Assembly (NCBI GenBank): GCA_009885995.1
Contig: VFJQ01000021.1
Coordinates: 1 to 64,000, forward strand
Reading direction: 5' to 3'
From: Verrucomicrobiota bacterium
Lineage (GTDB): Bacteria > Verrucomicrobiota > Verrucomicrobiia > Chthoniobacterales > Chthoniobacteraceae
Length of the DNA stretch: 64,000 nt
Shown: one piece after another, positions 9,825 through 20,100 of the stretch
Numbering within the stretch: position 1 is the first letter of the stretch
Layout: each line of letters starts with the position of its first letter
Position numbers and translations under genes: made by a program
The notes under the pieces: generated by a model
What the model was told of the DNA's origin: nothing
Database searches by the model: none
Seen by the model: the letters and a program-made list of their open reading frames with translations, nothing else

Positions 9825-12800
9825 ATGCTCGCCGTCCTAAACCTCCGCACCATCAAACTCGCTCATCTGCGCATCGCCCTCGTGGTTTTGCTCGGGGCGT
9901 TTTTGCCGGCGGCGCAGGGCGGGTTCTCGACGCTGTGGACACTGGGCACGCCGGACGCGACGCCGGAGGAGTTCGGGCAGGAGAGCTACAACTCGAACAG
10001 CGCGCCGGGCAGCGCCACGGTGAGGGACGACGACTACTATTTCGCTGGGACGTATGCGGCGCCGATCGGCGTGCGGGCAACGGACGAAACGGCGGGGAAT
10101 TTCGAACGCGCGATCACTTCCGGCGATCCGAACGACCGGATTCATTTCAATCTCTCGTCCGCACAAGCGGCGGCGACGGCGCGATTTCGCATCACGTTTC
10201 GGTTGTTGTGGGGCGGTTGGTGGGACTCGGCGAACAACACGAGCGGGCCGGGGTTTGGCACGCACAGCGTGACGGTGCGGATGAACGGGCAGGTGCTCGC
10301 GATGCGGACGTTCACCGAGGACTACACAATGACCCTCATCGCCACGGCCACGCAGGGTGCGGCTCTCGCAGGTGCGAACCGTGTGGAGATTTCGCGCACT
10401 GGCGGGACGACAGACGGATGGATTCAGTTCGACTACGTCCGGCTCGAGGTGGACCCGACGGCGCTGCGCGATCAGGACTCCGACGGGCTGCCGGAATGGT
10501 GGGAGCAGGACAATTCCCTGAGCGACACGCTGACTGCGGATGCGGCGCAGGATCTTGATGGGGACGGACTGACGAATGCGCAGGAGTTCGCGCGCGGGAC
10601 GAATCCGCATCTCGCCGACACGGACGGCGACGGGCTCAAGGATGGCGTAGAGACGAACACCGGGACTTACGTGAGTGCGGCGAACACCGGCACGAATCCG
10701 CTAGTCGCCGATACCGACGGCGATTCGCTGAGCGACGGTGCGGAAGTGAACGGAGCGGCGCCATCGAATCCGCTGCTGATCGACACCGACGGCGACGGCG
10801 CGCCGGATGCGTGGGAAGTGCGCACCGGCTTTTTGCCGACGAGCAACACGAGTGTGCCGCCCGCATTTCCCCATGCCATCGGGCTGAAGTTTGTCTGTGA
10901 GGCGGCGACGCAGGACGCGCTCGCGATCCGCGAAGTCACGGGCCTCGTTCCGCAGATGAACTGGAACAGCACCCGCGTGCTGAAGACGTGGAACACGCCA
11001 TCTGGCACGACGGCCGACGTGGCGACGCCGAACGCCGGCGTGCTAGTGAACAGTGCGGATGCTGCCAGCGGCGTGTCGGTCGCGTGGACCTCCGAAAACA
11101 CCTGGTTCACCGGCAACGGCGGCGGGCCAAACCAAAAGCTGCTCGACAGTTTCCTCAGCATTTGGGGCGCGACTCCGGCGAGCGTCACGCTCTCGGGGAT
11201 CACGTTTCCGACGTTCGATGTGCTCGTGTATGTCGGCGGTTCCTATGAAGGCGCCCGCGGCTGCGTCCGGCTGAACGATTCCGCGGCGACGGACCGCTAC
11301 TACCGCACCGGCTCGGCGCGGCCGCAGACAGAGTTCCTCGAACCGCACGGCTCCACCGCCTCGCGTCCGTGGCGGGGAAATGTGATCCGCTTCCGCAACG
11401 TCACCGGCGCGTCGTGCAATGTGAAGCTCTACAATGTCTCGCCCGATAACGCCTCCGGCCTGCACGCCATCCAGATCGTGAATGCCGACGCCGATGCCGA
11501 CGCCGACGGGTTGCCGGACTGGTGGGAATTCATGAACCGACTTAAGCCGAACTTCGCCGGCGACGCCGCGCTCGATGGTGACGGCGACGGATTGACGAAT
11601 GCGCAGGAATTCACGCGCAGCACCGATCCGTGGAAGGCCGACACTGACGGCGATGGCCTCAACGATGCCGTGGAAACAAACACCGGCACCTGGGTCAGCA
11701 CGACGAACACGGGATCGAATCCACTGCTCGGCGACACCGATGGTGACGGCGTGAACGACGGGATCGAGGTCGGCGCACTTCCTTCGCCGACGAACCCGAA
11801 TCTCGCCGACACCGACGGTGACGGACGCAACGACGCGGTCGAACTGGCCGAAGGCACGGACCCGCTCGTGAGCACACCCGCGAACATGTCGGTGCCTGTT
11901 GTGACCACATCGCCATCGCGCACTTTCCTGTGGGAGGTGACGAATGTGCAGCTCGTGTGGGATCACGGGCGCGGCCATGCGGCGAACGGACCATGGACGG
12001 ACGACTACCTTTTCACCGCGGCGATCAACAACACGGGCACCGGATACGGCAACGCGCTGAGCGTCGGCATCCGCGTGAAGGACGGCGCGCTCACCCACTT
12101 TCTCTACAGCAGCAAGGACGCGGCTTTCAGCTATCCGTCGCAGCCGGGCTCGGACATTTGGGAGAGCGATTGGAATTCGCCGCCCTCGGACAAACGCGCG
12201 GCGCTCGGCTTCAGCGGATACGGACGCGTGGACATCTCGGATCGTCTGCGCTTCCGCGTCTCCGGCTCCAGCAGCGGCGAGCAGAACGCGTGGACGCTGA
12301 CGTATGAGCTTAGGAACCTCGACACGAACGCGGTCGTAGCGACGACGACGTTCATCAACTGCACGCTCGCGACGAACGTTCACAACAACACCGCGACGTG
12401 GGAAAGCGAAGCGGGCGTCGCGAATCGCCCGACGTTCTGGCTGCACGAAGGCGTGCAGCTCTATCTCCGCAGCACGCCGCTTGAGAACACCACCGCCTTC
12501 GCCGCGTGGAAGGACACCGACGAGGATGGAATGCCCGACGTGTGGGAAGATGCGCACGCACTGAATAAGAACAGCGCCACCGACGCTGCGCTCGATCCCG
12601 ACGGCGACGGCGCAACGAACTTGCGCGAGTGGCTCGCGGGCACCGACCCGCAGGACGCCGACACGGACAACGACGGCGTGAACGACGGTGCGGAACTCAC
12701 CGGCGGGAGCGACCCGCTGCTCGCGTCGAGCCGGCCCGCGTATTTCAGCGGGCTGCCCGCGGGCATCAGCGGCGAGGATCTGAATGGCAATGGCCTGCCC

Positions 12801-14930
12801 GACGCTTGGGAGCTGTGGGCCGGGAGCTTTTCGCTGAATGCCGCGGGTGACAGTGATGGCGACGGACAATCGGACGCGGACGAGGCGCTCGCCGGGACGG
12901 ACCCGCTCGATCCTGCTTCGTGCCTGTGGATCGTGCCGCAGCCGTCCGGGAGCAATCTGCTCCTGCGCTGGCCGCGCCTTTTGCAAAAGCAGCACACCGT
13001 CTGGGAGAGCACGAACCTCAGCTCTTGGACGCTGGCGACCGGCACACCCGCGGTTGTCGGCAATGAGTTGCAGCTCACAAAGCCGATGGCTGGCGGAAAC
13101 CATTTCTACCGCATCGGCGTGGGCAACATGGACTCCGACTCCGACGGCGTGAGCGACTGGACCGAAGTGAACGTGCTCGGCTCCGACGCACTATCCGCCA
13201 ACAGCCTGCGCGCCGCCCTGCCCATCGACACAAACGCAAATGGCTCGCCGGACACGACGGTGAGCGGCGACTACGCCGCGCTCGTCGAGCGATTCCAAGG
13301 GACTGGCGCGGGCGGCGGCTTTCCTGGCGGCGGCGACAGCGCGATCTCCCGCGCGCAAGCCGCGCGCTTTCTGATCCAGACGACGTTTGGCCCGACGACG
13401 GCGGACATCGAGCGCGTGCAGCAGGTCGGTTTCTCCGCGTGGATCACCGAGCAGATCGCGAAGCCCGCCACGCTGCACTCGACCTACATCCGCGGCATCT
13501 ACGCGGACTTCGACGGCTCGCGCGCGGACCTCACTTACAGCTACAGCGAACAGGACCAGTTCCTCTTCGGTCACAATCTCAGCACGGCGTTCCTCCGCGC
13601 GGCGGTGCAGGGCGAGGATCAACTCCGGCAGCGCGTCGCGTATGCGCTCAGCCAGATCTGCGTCACTTCGCTGCGCGATGCGAACCTCGAAAACCACGCG
13701 CTCGGCATGGCGGACTACTACGACATTTTCGTCCGCAACGCCTTCGGCAGCTATCGCGACGTGCTCCAGCAGGTCGCGCTGCATCCGTGTATGGGCCGCT
13801 ATCTCAGCCACGTCGGAAACCAAAAGGCGGACCCGACAATCAACCGCTTCCCCGACGAGAATTTTGCGCGCGAGGTGATACAGCTCTTCAGCATCGGCCT
13901 GTGGGAGTTGAATCCCGACGGCACACGGAAGGTCAACGGCTCCGGCCAGATCATCCCGACTTACTCGAACGCGGAAATCACGCAGATGGCCCGCGTCTTC
14001 ACTGGCCTGTGGTTCGGCGGACAAAGCTGGGGCAGCGGTGGCTGGACGAGCGCCGACATGGCGACGCCGATGACGATGCACGCGGATCGTCACGACTTCG
14101 GGCAGAAGACGCTGCTCGGCGGATTCGTGATCCCGCAGCGTGAGGAGTTGGAGGCCGAAGGAATGCGCGATGTCGCCGATGCGATCCGGCACCTGTTCGA
14201 ACACCCGAACGCCGCGCCGTTCATCGGCAAGCAGCTCATCCAGTTCCTCGTCACGGACAACCCTTCGCCTGCCTACGTCGGGCGCATCGCGGCGGTCTTC
14301 GCGAACAACGGCTCCGGCGTGCGCGGCGATCTCGGCGCGGTCGTGCGCGCGATCCTGCTCGATGCGGAAGCGCGCGACCCGCGTTATCCGGCGAACGATC
14401 CGGCGTTTGGCAAACTGCGCGAGCCGGTGATCCGCGCCATCGCGCTCGGCCGCATCTTCGGACTGAAAAACACGCCGGGCCTGCTGTGGTGGGATTGGGG
14501 CGTGTTTGCCGACGCGGCAAAACAGAAGCCGATGTTCTCGCCGAGCGTGTTCAATTTCTACCGGCCCGAATACCGCGCGCCCGGCCTGCTCACGCAGAAT
14601 CAACTCGCCGGACCGGTCTTCCAAATCACCGACAGCTACTCGGCGATCTCGTTCCCGAATCACCTCTGGACCATCGTCGAGAGCGGCTTCTCGCTGTGGA
14701 GCGAGTATGAGTTCCCGCTCGATCTCAGTTCCGCCATCGCGCTCGCGGGCACGCCCGATCTTCTCGTTGATCATCTGAACACTCTCCTCTGCGCCGGCCA
14801 AATGAGCGCCGCCACGCGCAGCATCGTGCTGAATGCGATCAACCAGATTCCCGCCGCGCAGCCCGAGGCGCGGGCACGTGTCGCCGCATATCTCGCGGCC
14901 GTATCGTCGGAGGGCGCAGTGCTAAAATGA
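9825..14930 (+). CDS. DUF1800 protein with thrombospondin-3-like Ca-binding repeats
   Basis: A 1,701-residue exported protein. ATG 9825 gives a Sec signal peptide (LRIALVVLLGAFLPAAQG). A beta-sandwich-like domain (about 30-215) follows, then blocks of D.DGDGL-type calcium repeats at about 216-340, 553-685 and 898-1145, with a second beta-rich domain between the first two. The DUF1800 domain fills about 1173-1690, starting RAQAARFLIQTTFGPT and containing NFAREVIQLFSIGLWELNP. DUF1800 genes are almost always paired with DUF1501, as here, and the pair's biochemical role is unknown. A TTGACA lies at 9744-9749. The TGA overlaps the next ATG. The frame is open further upstream but that part is transposase debris. 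Confidence 0.92.
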   Translation: MLAVLNLRTIKLAHLRIALVVLLGAFLPAAQGGFSTLWTLGTPDATPEEFGQESYNSNSAPGSATVRDDDYYFAGTYAAPIGVRATDETAGNFERAITSGDPNDRIHFNLSSAQAAATARFRITFRLLWGGWWDSANNTSGPGFGTHSVTVRMNGQVLAMRTFTEDYTMTLIATATQGAALAGANRVEISRTGGTTDGWIQFDYVRLEVDPTALRDQDSDGLPEWWEQDNSLSDTLTADAAQDLDGDGLTNAQEFARGTNPHLADTDGDGLKDGVETNTGTYVSAANTGTNPLVADTDGDSLSDGAEVNGAAPSNPLLIDTDGDGAPDAWEVRTGFLPTSNTSVPPAFPHAIGLKFVCEAATQDALAIREVTGLVPQMNWNSTRVLKTWNTPSGTTADVATPNAGVLVNSADAASGVSVAWTSENTWFTGNGGGPNQKLLDSFLSIWGATPASVTLSGITFPTFDVLVYVGGSYEGARGCVRLNDSAATDRYYRTGSARPQTEFLEPHGSTASRPWRGNVIRFRNVTGASCNVKLYNVSPDNASGLHAIQIVNADADADADGLPDWWEFMNRLKPNFAGDAALDGDGDGLTNAQEFTRSTDPWKADTDGDGLNDAVETNTGTWVSTTNTGSNPLLGDTDGDGVNDGIEVGALPSPTNPNLADTDGDGRNDAVELAEGTDPLVSTPANMSVPVVTTSPSRTFLWEVTNVQLVWDHGRGHAANGPWTDDYLFTAAINNTGTGYGNALSVGIRVKDGALTHFLYSSKDAAFSYPSQPGSDIWESDWNSPPSDKRAALGFSGYGRVDISDRLRFRVSGSSSGEQNAWTLTYELRNLDTNAVVATTTFINCTLATNVHNNTATWESEAGVANRPTFWLHEGVQLYLRSTPLENTTAFAAWKDTDEDGMPDVWEDAHALNKNSATDAALDPDGDGATNLREWLAGTDPQDADTDNDGVNDGAELTGGSDPLLASSRPAYFSGLPAGISGEDLNGNGLPDAWELWAGSFSLNAAGDSDGDGQSDADEALAGTDPLDPASCLWIVPQPSGSNLLLRWPRLLQKQHTVWESTNLSSWTLATGTPAVVGNELQLTKPMAGGNHFYRIGVGNMDSDSDGVSDWTEVNVLGSDALSANSLRAALPIDTNANGSPDTTVSGDYAALVERFQGTGAGGGFPGGGDSAISRAQAARFLIQTTFGPTTADIERVQQVGFSAWITEQIAKPATLHSTYIRGIYADFDGSRADLTYSYSEQDQFLFGHNLSTAFLRAAVQGEDQLRQRVAYALSQICVTSLRDANLENHALGMADYYDIFVRNAFGSYRDVLQQVALHPCMGRYLSHVGNQKADPTINRFPDENFAREVIQLFSIGLWELNPDGTRKVNGSGQIIPTYSNAEITQMARVFTGLWFGGQSWGSGGWTSADMATPMTMHADRHDFGQKTLLGGFVIPQREELEAEGMRDVADAIRHLFEHPNAAPFIGKQLIQFLVTDNPSPAYVGRIAAVFANNGSGVRGDLGAVVRAILLDAEARDPRYPANDPAFGKLREPVIRAIALGRIFGLKNTPGLLWWDWGVFADAAKQKPMFSPSVFNFYRPEYRAPGLLTQNQLAGPVFQITDSYSAISFPNHLWTIVESGFSLWSEYEFPLDLSSAIALAGTPDLLVDHLNTLLCAGQMSAATRSIVLNAINQIPAAQPEARARVAAYLAAVSSEGAVLK

Positions 14931-16393
14931 TGACGACTCACAACAACCCCGGGCCACTCTCCCGCCGTCGCTTCCTCGGCCAGGCCTCGTGCGCTGCGAT
15001 CAGCTCCGTGCCGCTGCTGAACACAATCCTGAACCTCAAGCTCGCGAATCACGCCGCCGCCGAGGGGCCGTTCACGGATCGCCGCACGCTCGTGTGCCTG
15101 TTCCTTCAGGGCGGGTGCGATTCGTTCAACATGCTCGTCCCGCGCGACGCGACGCGCCACGCGACATATTCCATCTCGCGCGGAAATCTCGCGTTGCCGC
15201 TGGCGAATCTGCGCACGCTCAACCAGGACGCCGGCGGCGACGGACAGCTCTACGGCTTGCACCCGAGCTGCACAGGATTCCAGGAGCTGTTTAATGGTCT
15301 CGGCGGCGACACGGCGAAGCGGCGACTCTCGATCGTCACGAATGCCGGCACGCTCATCCAGCCGACGACCAAGGCGCAGTATCTCGCCGACTCGGTGCCG
15401 CTGCCGCGCGCGCTTTTCTCCCACAGCGATCAGATCGACCAATGGCAGACCTCCGTGCCGCAGGGTCTCGCGCAGCTCAGCGGCTGGGGCGGACGCGCGG
15501 CAGACGTGCTGCACAGCGCATCGAATACCGGGCAGTCGTCGATGAGCATTTCGCTGAGCGGGAACAATCTCTTCCAGGTCGGCAACAGCACGCAGCAGTT
15601 CGTCATCACGCCCGGTGGCGCGCTCAGCTTCACCGCCGCCGCGGGCGGACAGCCGACGAACAATCCGCTCACGGTGAAGAACGCCGCGCATCGCAGCCTC
15701 ATCGAGCAGCACTATGCGAACCTCATGCAGGAGTCGTTTTCGCAGCTCACGAAGGGCAGCCTCGATCTGCAGGAGTATTTCCAGGGACTGTTCAACACCT
15801 TCAACGAATCGCTCATCCAGACGCCCTACCCCGCGAACAACTACCTCGGCGCCACGCTGCGCACGGTGGCGAAGACGATCGCGTTGCGCGCACAGCTCGG
15901 CCTGCGGCGCCAGACGATCTTCGTTGGCTACGGCGGATGGGATCATCACGGCGAACTGCTGAATACGCAGGCCGGTATGCTCGCCTATCTCGACGCCGCG
16001 CTGCTCGCCTTCCAAAAGTCGCTCGAGGAACTCGGTGTGCAGAACGACGTGATCACCTTCACGTGCTCGGACTTCGGCCGCACGCTGCGCACGAATGGTC
16101 GCGGCACCGATCACGCGTGGGGCGGCAACGCGCTCGTGCTGGGCGGCCCCGTGCAGGGCGGACGCATCGTCGGCACGTTCCCCGACCTCACGCTCGAGAG
16201 CGGCGACGATGTCGGCTTTGGCGGGCGCATGCTGCCGAGCACGTCGGTGGACAAATTCTTCGCCGAGCTGATCCGCTGGTTCGGAGTCGCCCCGGCGAAC
16301 ATGAGCTACGTGCTCCCGAACATCGCCAACTTCTACGACGTGAACTCCGCCACCCTGCCGATCGGCTTCCTGCGGCCCGACACGTGGGCGTGA
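14927..16393 (+). CDS. DUF1501 family protein, Tat signal
   Basis: A 488-residue protein with a twin-arginine leader (LSRRRFLGQASCAAISSVP), so it is exported folded. The DUF1501 fold belongs to the alkaline-phosphatase/sulfatase-like superfamily. Family motifs include LVCLFLQGGCDSFNMLVP near the start, GYGGWDHHGELLNTQAGML and FTCSDFGRTLRTNGRGTDHA near the C-terminus. The start overlaps the DUF1800 stop by ATGA, and the stop overlaps the next GTG, so the three genes are one translational unit. The enzymatic activity is not established for the family. Confidence 0.95.
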   Translation: MMTTHNNPGPLSRRRFLGQASCAAISSVPLLNTILNLKLANHAAAEGPFTDRRTLVCLFLQGGCDSFNMLVPRDATRHATYSISRGNLALPLANLRTLNQDAGGDGQLYGLHPSCTGFQELFNGLGGDTAKRRLSIVTNAGTLIQPTTKAQYLADSVPLPRALFSHSDQIDQWQTSVPQGLAQLSGWGGRAADVLHSASNTGQSSMSISLSGNNLFQVGNSTQQFVITPGGALSFTAAAGGQPTNNPLTVKNAAHRSLIEQHYANLMQESFSQLTKGSLDLQEYFQGLFNTFNESLIQTPYPANNYLGATLRTVAKTIALRAQLGLRRQTIFVGYGGWDHHGELLNTQAGMLAYLDAALLAFQKSLEELGVQNDVITFTCSDFGRTLRTNGRGTDHAWGGNALVLGGPVQGGRIVGTFPDLTLESGDDVGFGGRMLPSTSVDKFFAELIRWFGVAPANMSYVLPNIANFYDVNSATLPIGFLRPDTWA

Positions 16394-16995
16394 AGCGGCG
16401 GATCGCTCTGGTCGTCGCCGCCGTCGTCATCGTCGCGGTGGTCATCTTCACGAGGCCGCGCCGCGATCGGCCGACGGAAAGCACGGCTCATCCTCCCGCG
16501 ACGACACCGCGGGCGGAACACACCGCGAATTCCATCCCGCTCTCACCGGCGCCCGTAACTCGAGACGCCGAGCCGACCTTCGCCGAACGCATCCTCGGCG
16601 AATACGGTGACGCAACGAAACTGCCCGAGGACGATCTCCGCGCGATGGCCCGGACTCTCGACAACTTCGCCCTGCTCGTGAAAGGCGACAATCCGCTGCC
16701 GCTCGGCGCGAACGAAGAAATCGCCGCCGCGCTGCGTGGAAAGAATCGCGCAAAGCTCCACGCGCTTCCCGACGCGCACCGCGTCTTCGACGCGCAAGGC
16801 CGCCTCATCGACCGCTGGGGCACGCCGCTCTACTTCCACGCGCAGAGCCGCGACCGCCTCGAGATCCGCAGCGCCGGCCCCGACCGCCAGATGTGGACCG
16901 CAGACGATCTGCACCGCAAACACGACGGCAGCTTCCTCCGTGGCGAGGACCTGCTCGCACCCAGCCTTTTTGACGAGAAAGCGCCCGGGCGCTGA
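16390..16995 (+). CDS. Membrane-anchored protein with pseudopilin-like C-terminal motif
   Basis: A 201-residue protein from GTG 16390 (GTGA overlap with DUF1501). One N-terminal helix (RIALVVAAVVIVAVVIF) is followed by a Pro/Thr-rich linker, a helical region (TFAERILGEYGDATKLPEDD) and a C-terminal DRWGTPLYFHAQSRDRLEIR...SAGPDRQMWTADDL. The last part matches the DPWG.PY...S.GPDG..GT.DD loop of GspG pseudopilins, but no prepilin peptidase site is present. The same tail appears in hypothetical proteins next to DUF1800/DUF1501 genes in related phyla, as far as I recall. Function unknown; probably periplasm-facing. Confidence 0.75.
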   Translation: MKRRIALVVAAVVIVAVVIFTRPRRDRPTESTAHPPATTPRAEHTANSIPLSPAPVTRDAEPTFAERILGEYGDATKLPEDDLRAMARTLDNFALLVKGDNPLPLGANEEIAAALRGKNRAKLHALPDAHRVFDAQGRLIDRWGTPLYFHAQSRDRLEIRSAGPDRQMWTADDLHRKHDGSFLRGEDLLAPSLFDEKAPGR

Positions 16996-17111
16996 ACCCG
17001 TTCTCTGCCAAGACGAATTCCTTCAGGACGACGGCTGTGCGTTCCCCAAGTGGGCGGCAAAGATCTGCACCGGCTCTCGTCGAGCGCCCCGCTCCACCCA
17101 GCGCCACTGAG

Positions 17112-20100
17112 TCAGGGCACCACGACCATATCGACACTCCCGGCATCGGCGGTGCCGAGGAAAAAGCCGGCGACGGTCTTGTCGCGTTGCACCACCACGC
17201 CGCGGTATTTCACCAGCTTTTTCACGGGTTTGAAGCTGCCGGTGACGAGGCCCGTGCGTCCGTTGAAAGCCGCGGTCGCGCGCGCGTCGTCGCTGCCGGG
17301 CACGACGACGGCCTTCGCGCCGCTGAAGGTGAAGCGGCTCTCGAGTGGGGCGAAGAGGCCGCCGCGATCGAACGTGGCGACGAGGACCTGTCCGCCAGTG
17401 AGGGTGATGACCGGCAAGTTTTTTCCAGGCGCGAGGTGTTTGCCGCCGAAGGGCATCAGCTTCGTGCCGAATCCGCCGGGGAAGCGCTTCGACTTGGATT
17501 GTGCGGGCTTTTCCCAGCGCGCGGTCGTCCCCAGCGCGGGCTCCACGGTGCCCGCGGCTACATCGATGATGAGTTCACCGTCGAAGGTGCCCGCCTTGCC
17601 TTTGCTCAGCAGCGCGCGGAACGGCGTCTTGCCGTCGGGGTCGATGACGGACTTTGCGGAAAAGGCGGTGCCATCGGGCAGCGCTCCCACGAGCGTGGCG
17701 CGCGCGCTCGTGCCCTGGCGCACCACGGCAAAGCCGCTGCCGGCGGGAAGGCCGCCGCCCGTGACCGGATCGGCGACCTCAGTGGGAGCGAAGCGCATCG
17801 TGAAATCGCTCTTCGGCGGTGGGGTGGCTCCGGGCACGTCGGCGAAGGCCTGGCCGGCGCGCATGATGAGCGTGCGGCCATTGAAGGTGATGCGTGCCTC
17901 GGCCCCGGCGGGCGTCGTGCGGACGGCACCGCTGAAGCGCCCGCGGTCGGCGTTGATGCGTGTGCCGCGATCGGCGGCCATGGTGCCTTTCACCGAGACG
18001 CTGCGCGTGCCGATCTGGAAACGCGCCGTGAACTTGCGTCCCTTCGAGAGCGCCAACTGCGCGAAGCCCGCGGCGATCTGATCGGGCGAGGGGATGAGCG
18101 CGATCTCGCGCGGGATTGCCGCGGCGTCGGGATCGTCGAAGAGCAGCCCCGCGTATTGGCCCGAGATGGCGATGTCGGAGAGCACATCGACGCTCGCGGT
18201 CGCGGTGAGCGCGGGCACCTGGTCGTCCTTGATCGTGTAGGTGAAGGTGTCGCGGCTGCCGTTGTCGAAGAACGCCTGCGTGGGCGTATAGACGAGCTTG
18301 CCGTCCACCAGCGCGACGCTGCCGTAGGTGCCTTGCGAGAAGCCGGTCGGGTCGATCGTAATGAGATCGTCATCGAGGTCCACGTCGTTATCGAGCACGT
18401 CGCCAGCGAACTCGTCGCCGATGGTGGTGGAGGTCACGAGGATCGTGTCGTTGAGCGCGACCGGCGCACCGTTTGGCGTGGTGAAGGAAACCGGCATGCC
18501 GCTCACATCGAGCGCATCGGAGCCGAAGCCGACGCGCGCATTGAACTTCGCGTAGTAAGTGGTGTGCCCTTTCAGCCCCGTGAGGCTCAGCGTGAGCGAC
18601 TGCGCGCCGTGAAAGCCGCCGGTGAAAAGCCGCTCGCTCTCGTTGTCGAGGTTCAGCGAGTCGGTCCCGAAGGTGAACCAATACTCCACGTTGTAGCCGT
18701 TGTTGGTGAGGTCACCTTTCAGCGTCACGCTGTGCGCGAGGATGTCCGTCGCCGGCAGCGCGGTCGCGATCGCCTGCGGGGTGGTGAAGACCTTGAAGAT
18801 CGTGCCGCCACCGCCCGGCCCGCCCGCTTCGGTCACGCCGTAGATGGCGCTCTCGGCGGCGTTGAAGGTGAGACCTGCGCTCGGCTTGGAGCCGGGGTTG
18901 TCGGCGGAGTTGTCGATGGGGAAATCGTAGAGCACGCGCGTCGTCCCGTCGGTGTCGGCGCGGTAGAGCACGCCGATGCCGATGCCGCCGCCGCCTTTAA
19001 GCACGCCGTAGATGCGGCCCTGCGCGTCCTGCGCGAGCGGCGCGAGGAGTTCCCCGTTGGCGTCCAGCTCGCTGAGCAGGCCCACCTTCGTCGCCCTCCC
19101 TGTGATCGAAAGCCGCACGATCGTGACTTCATTGTCGTGAGTGGAGAGGGCGGGGAGCAGGAAGCTGCCGGCGAAGCTGCCGAACTGTTCGCGCAGCACC
19201 GGACCGACGGGATCGAAGCTGCCCGAGGTGCTACCGCTGAAGTTGTGAAAGGTCACCACATTGCCGCCCATGCCGAGGCGGAAGACCTTGCCCAAGCCCG
19301 GGCCCGCGAGAACGCCGAGGTAGTGCAGCCCGTCGCCGAGCGGCACGAGTGGGCCGGAGAAGTCGTCGTCCTGCCCGCCGATCGCAGGCACTGGCGGGTT
19401 GGAGTTGATCGCGGGATTGATCCGCGTGATCGAGCTGCCGCTGAGGCGGTAAGCCGCGAGCACATCGCGCCCGAGGCCGTTGTCCGTGGTCGCGAAGCCG
19501 AGGCCGAAGAACGTGCCGGAGCCGTCGAACGCGAGCCCCTCGGCGGGATTGAAGACGCCGGCCGCGTTGCTCGTGTCAGTGAAGTCCGCGCGCGTGCTGA
19601 GGACACCCCCCGGCGTGATCTGGAGAATGCGCCCGAGCCCGTTGTTGCCGCCAAATTTATAGGTGATCAGCACGTTGCTCGACCCGTCGAGCGTGAGGAA
19701 CTGCTCGCGGAAATCCGAGAACCTCGGCGGCAGCGGCGCGAGCACGCTTACCACGCCGGCTGGTGGACGCTTCACCACCGTGCCGCGAAAGTTTGCGCCG
19801 CCCGCGCGGTTCAGCGTGTGCAGGGTGCCGCCGGAGGTGAAGACGACGGGGCTATTCGGCGCCACGCCCAGGCCCGTGCCCGCGTCGGGCGTCGTGAGCG
19901 CGATCACATCCACCGAGCCCGGCACCGGCACGCGCACGATCTCGTCCACGGTCGTGGTGAGGAAGCTGCCCGCCGACTCGACCGCCAGCCCGAACTCCAC
20001 GAACCCCGCGACGGTTTCCCCCGAGGTGCCGTCGAACTTCGCCACCGCCGACACCACCCCCGCGGGCGTCACGCGGAAGACGCCGCCGGTGCCCGTGCTA

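Noticed and set aside
11043..13103. 686-codon minus-strand frame
   Set aside because: Antisense shadow of the DUF1800 gene; Arg/Val-rich and periodic only because the calcium repeats are.
13191..14801. 536-codon minus-strand frame
   Set aside because: Reverse-frame shadow of the DUF1800 domain; no recognisable motif.
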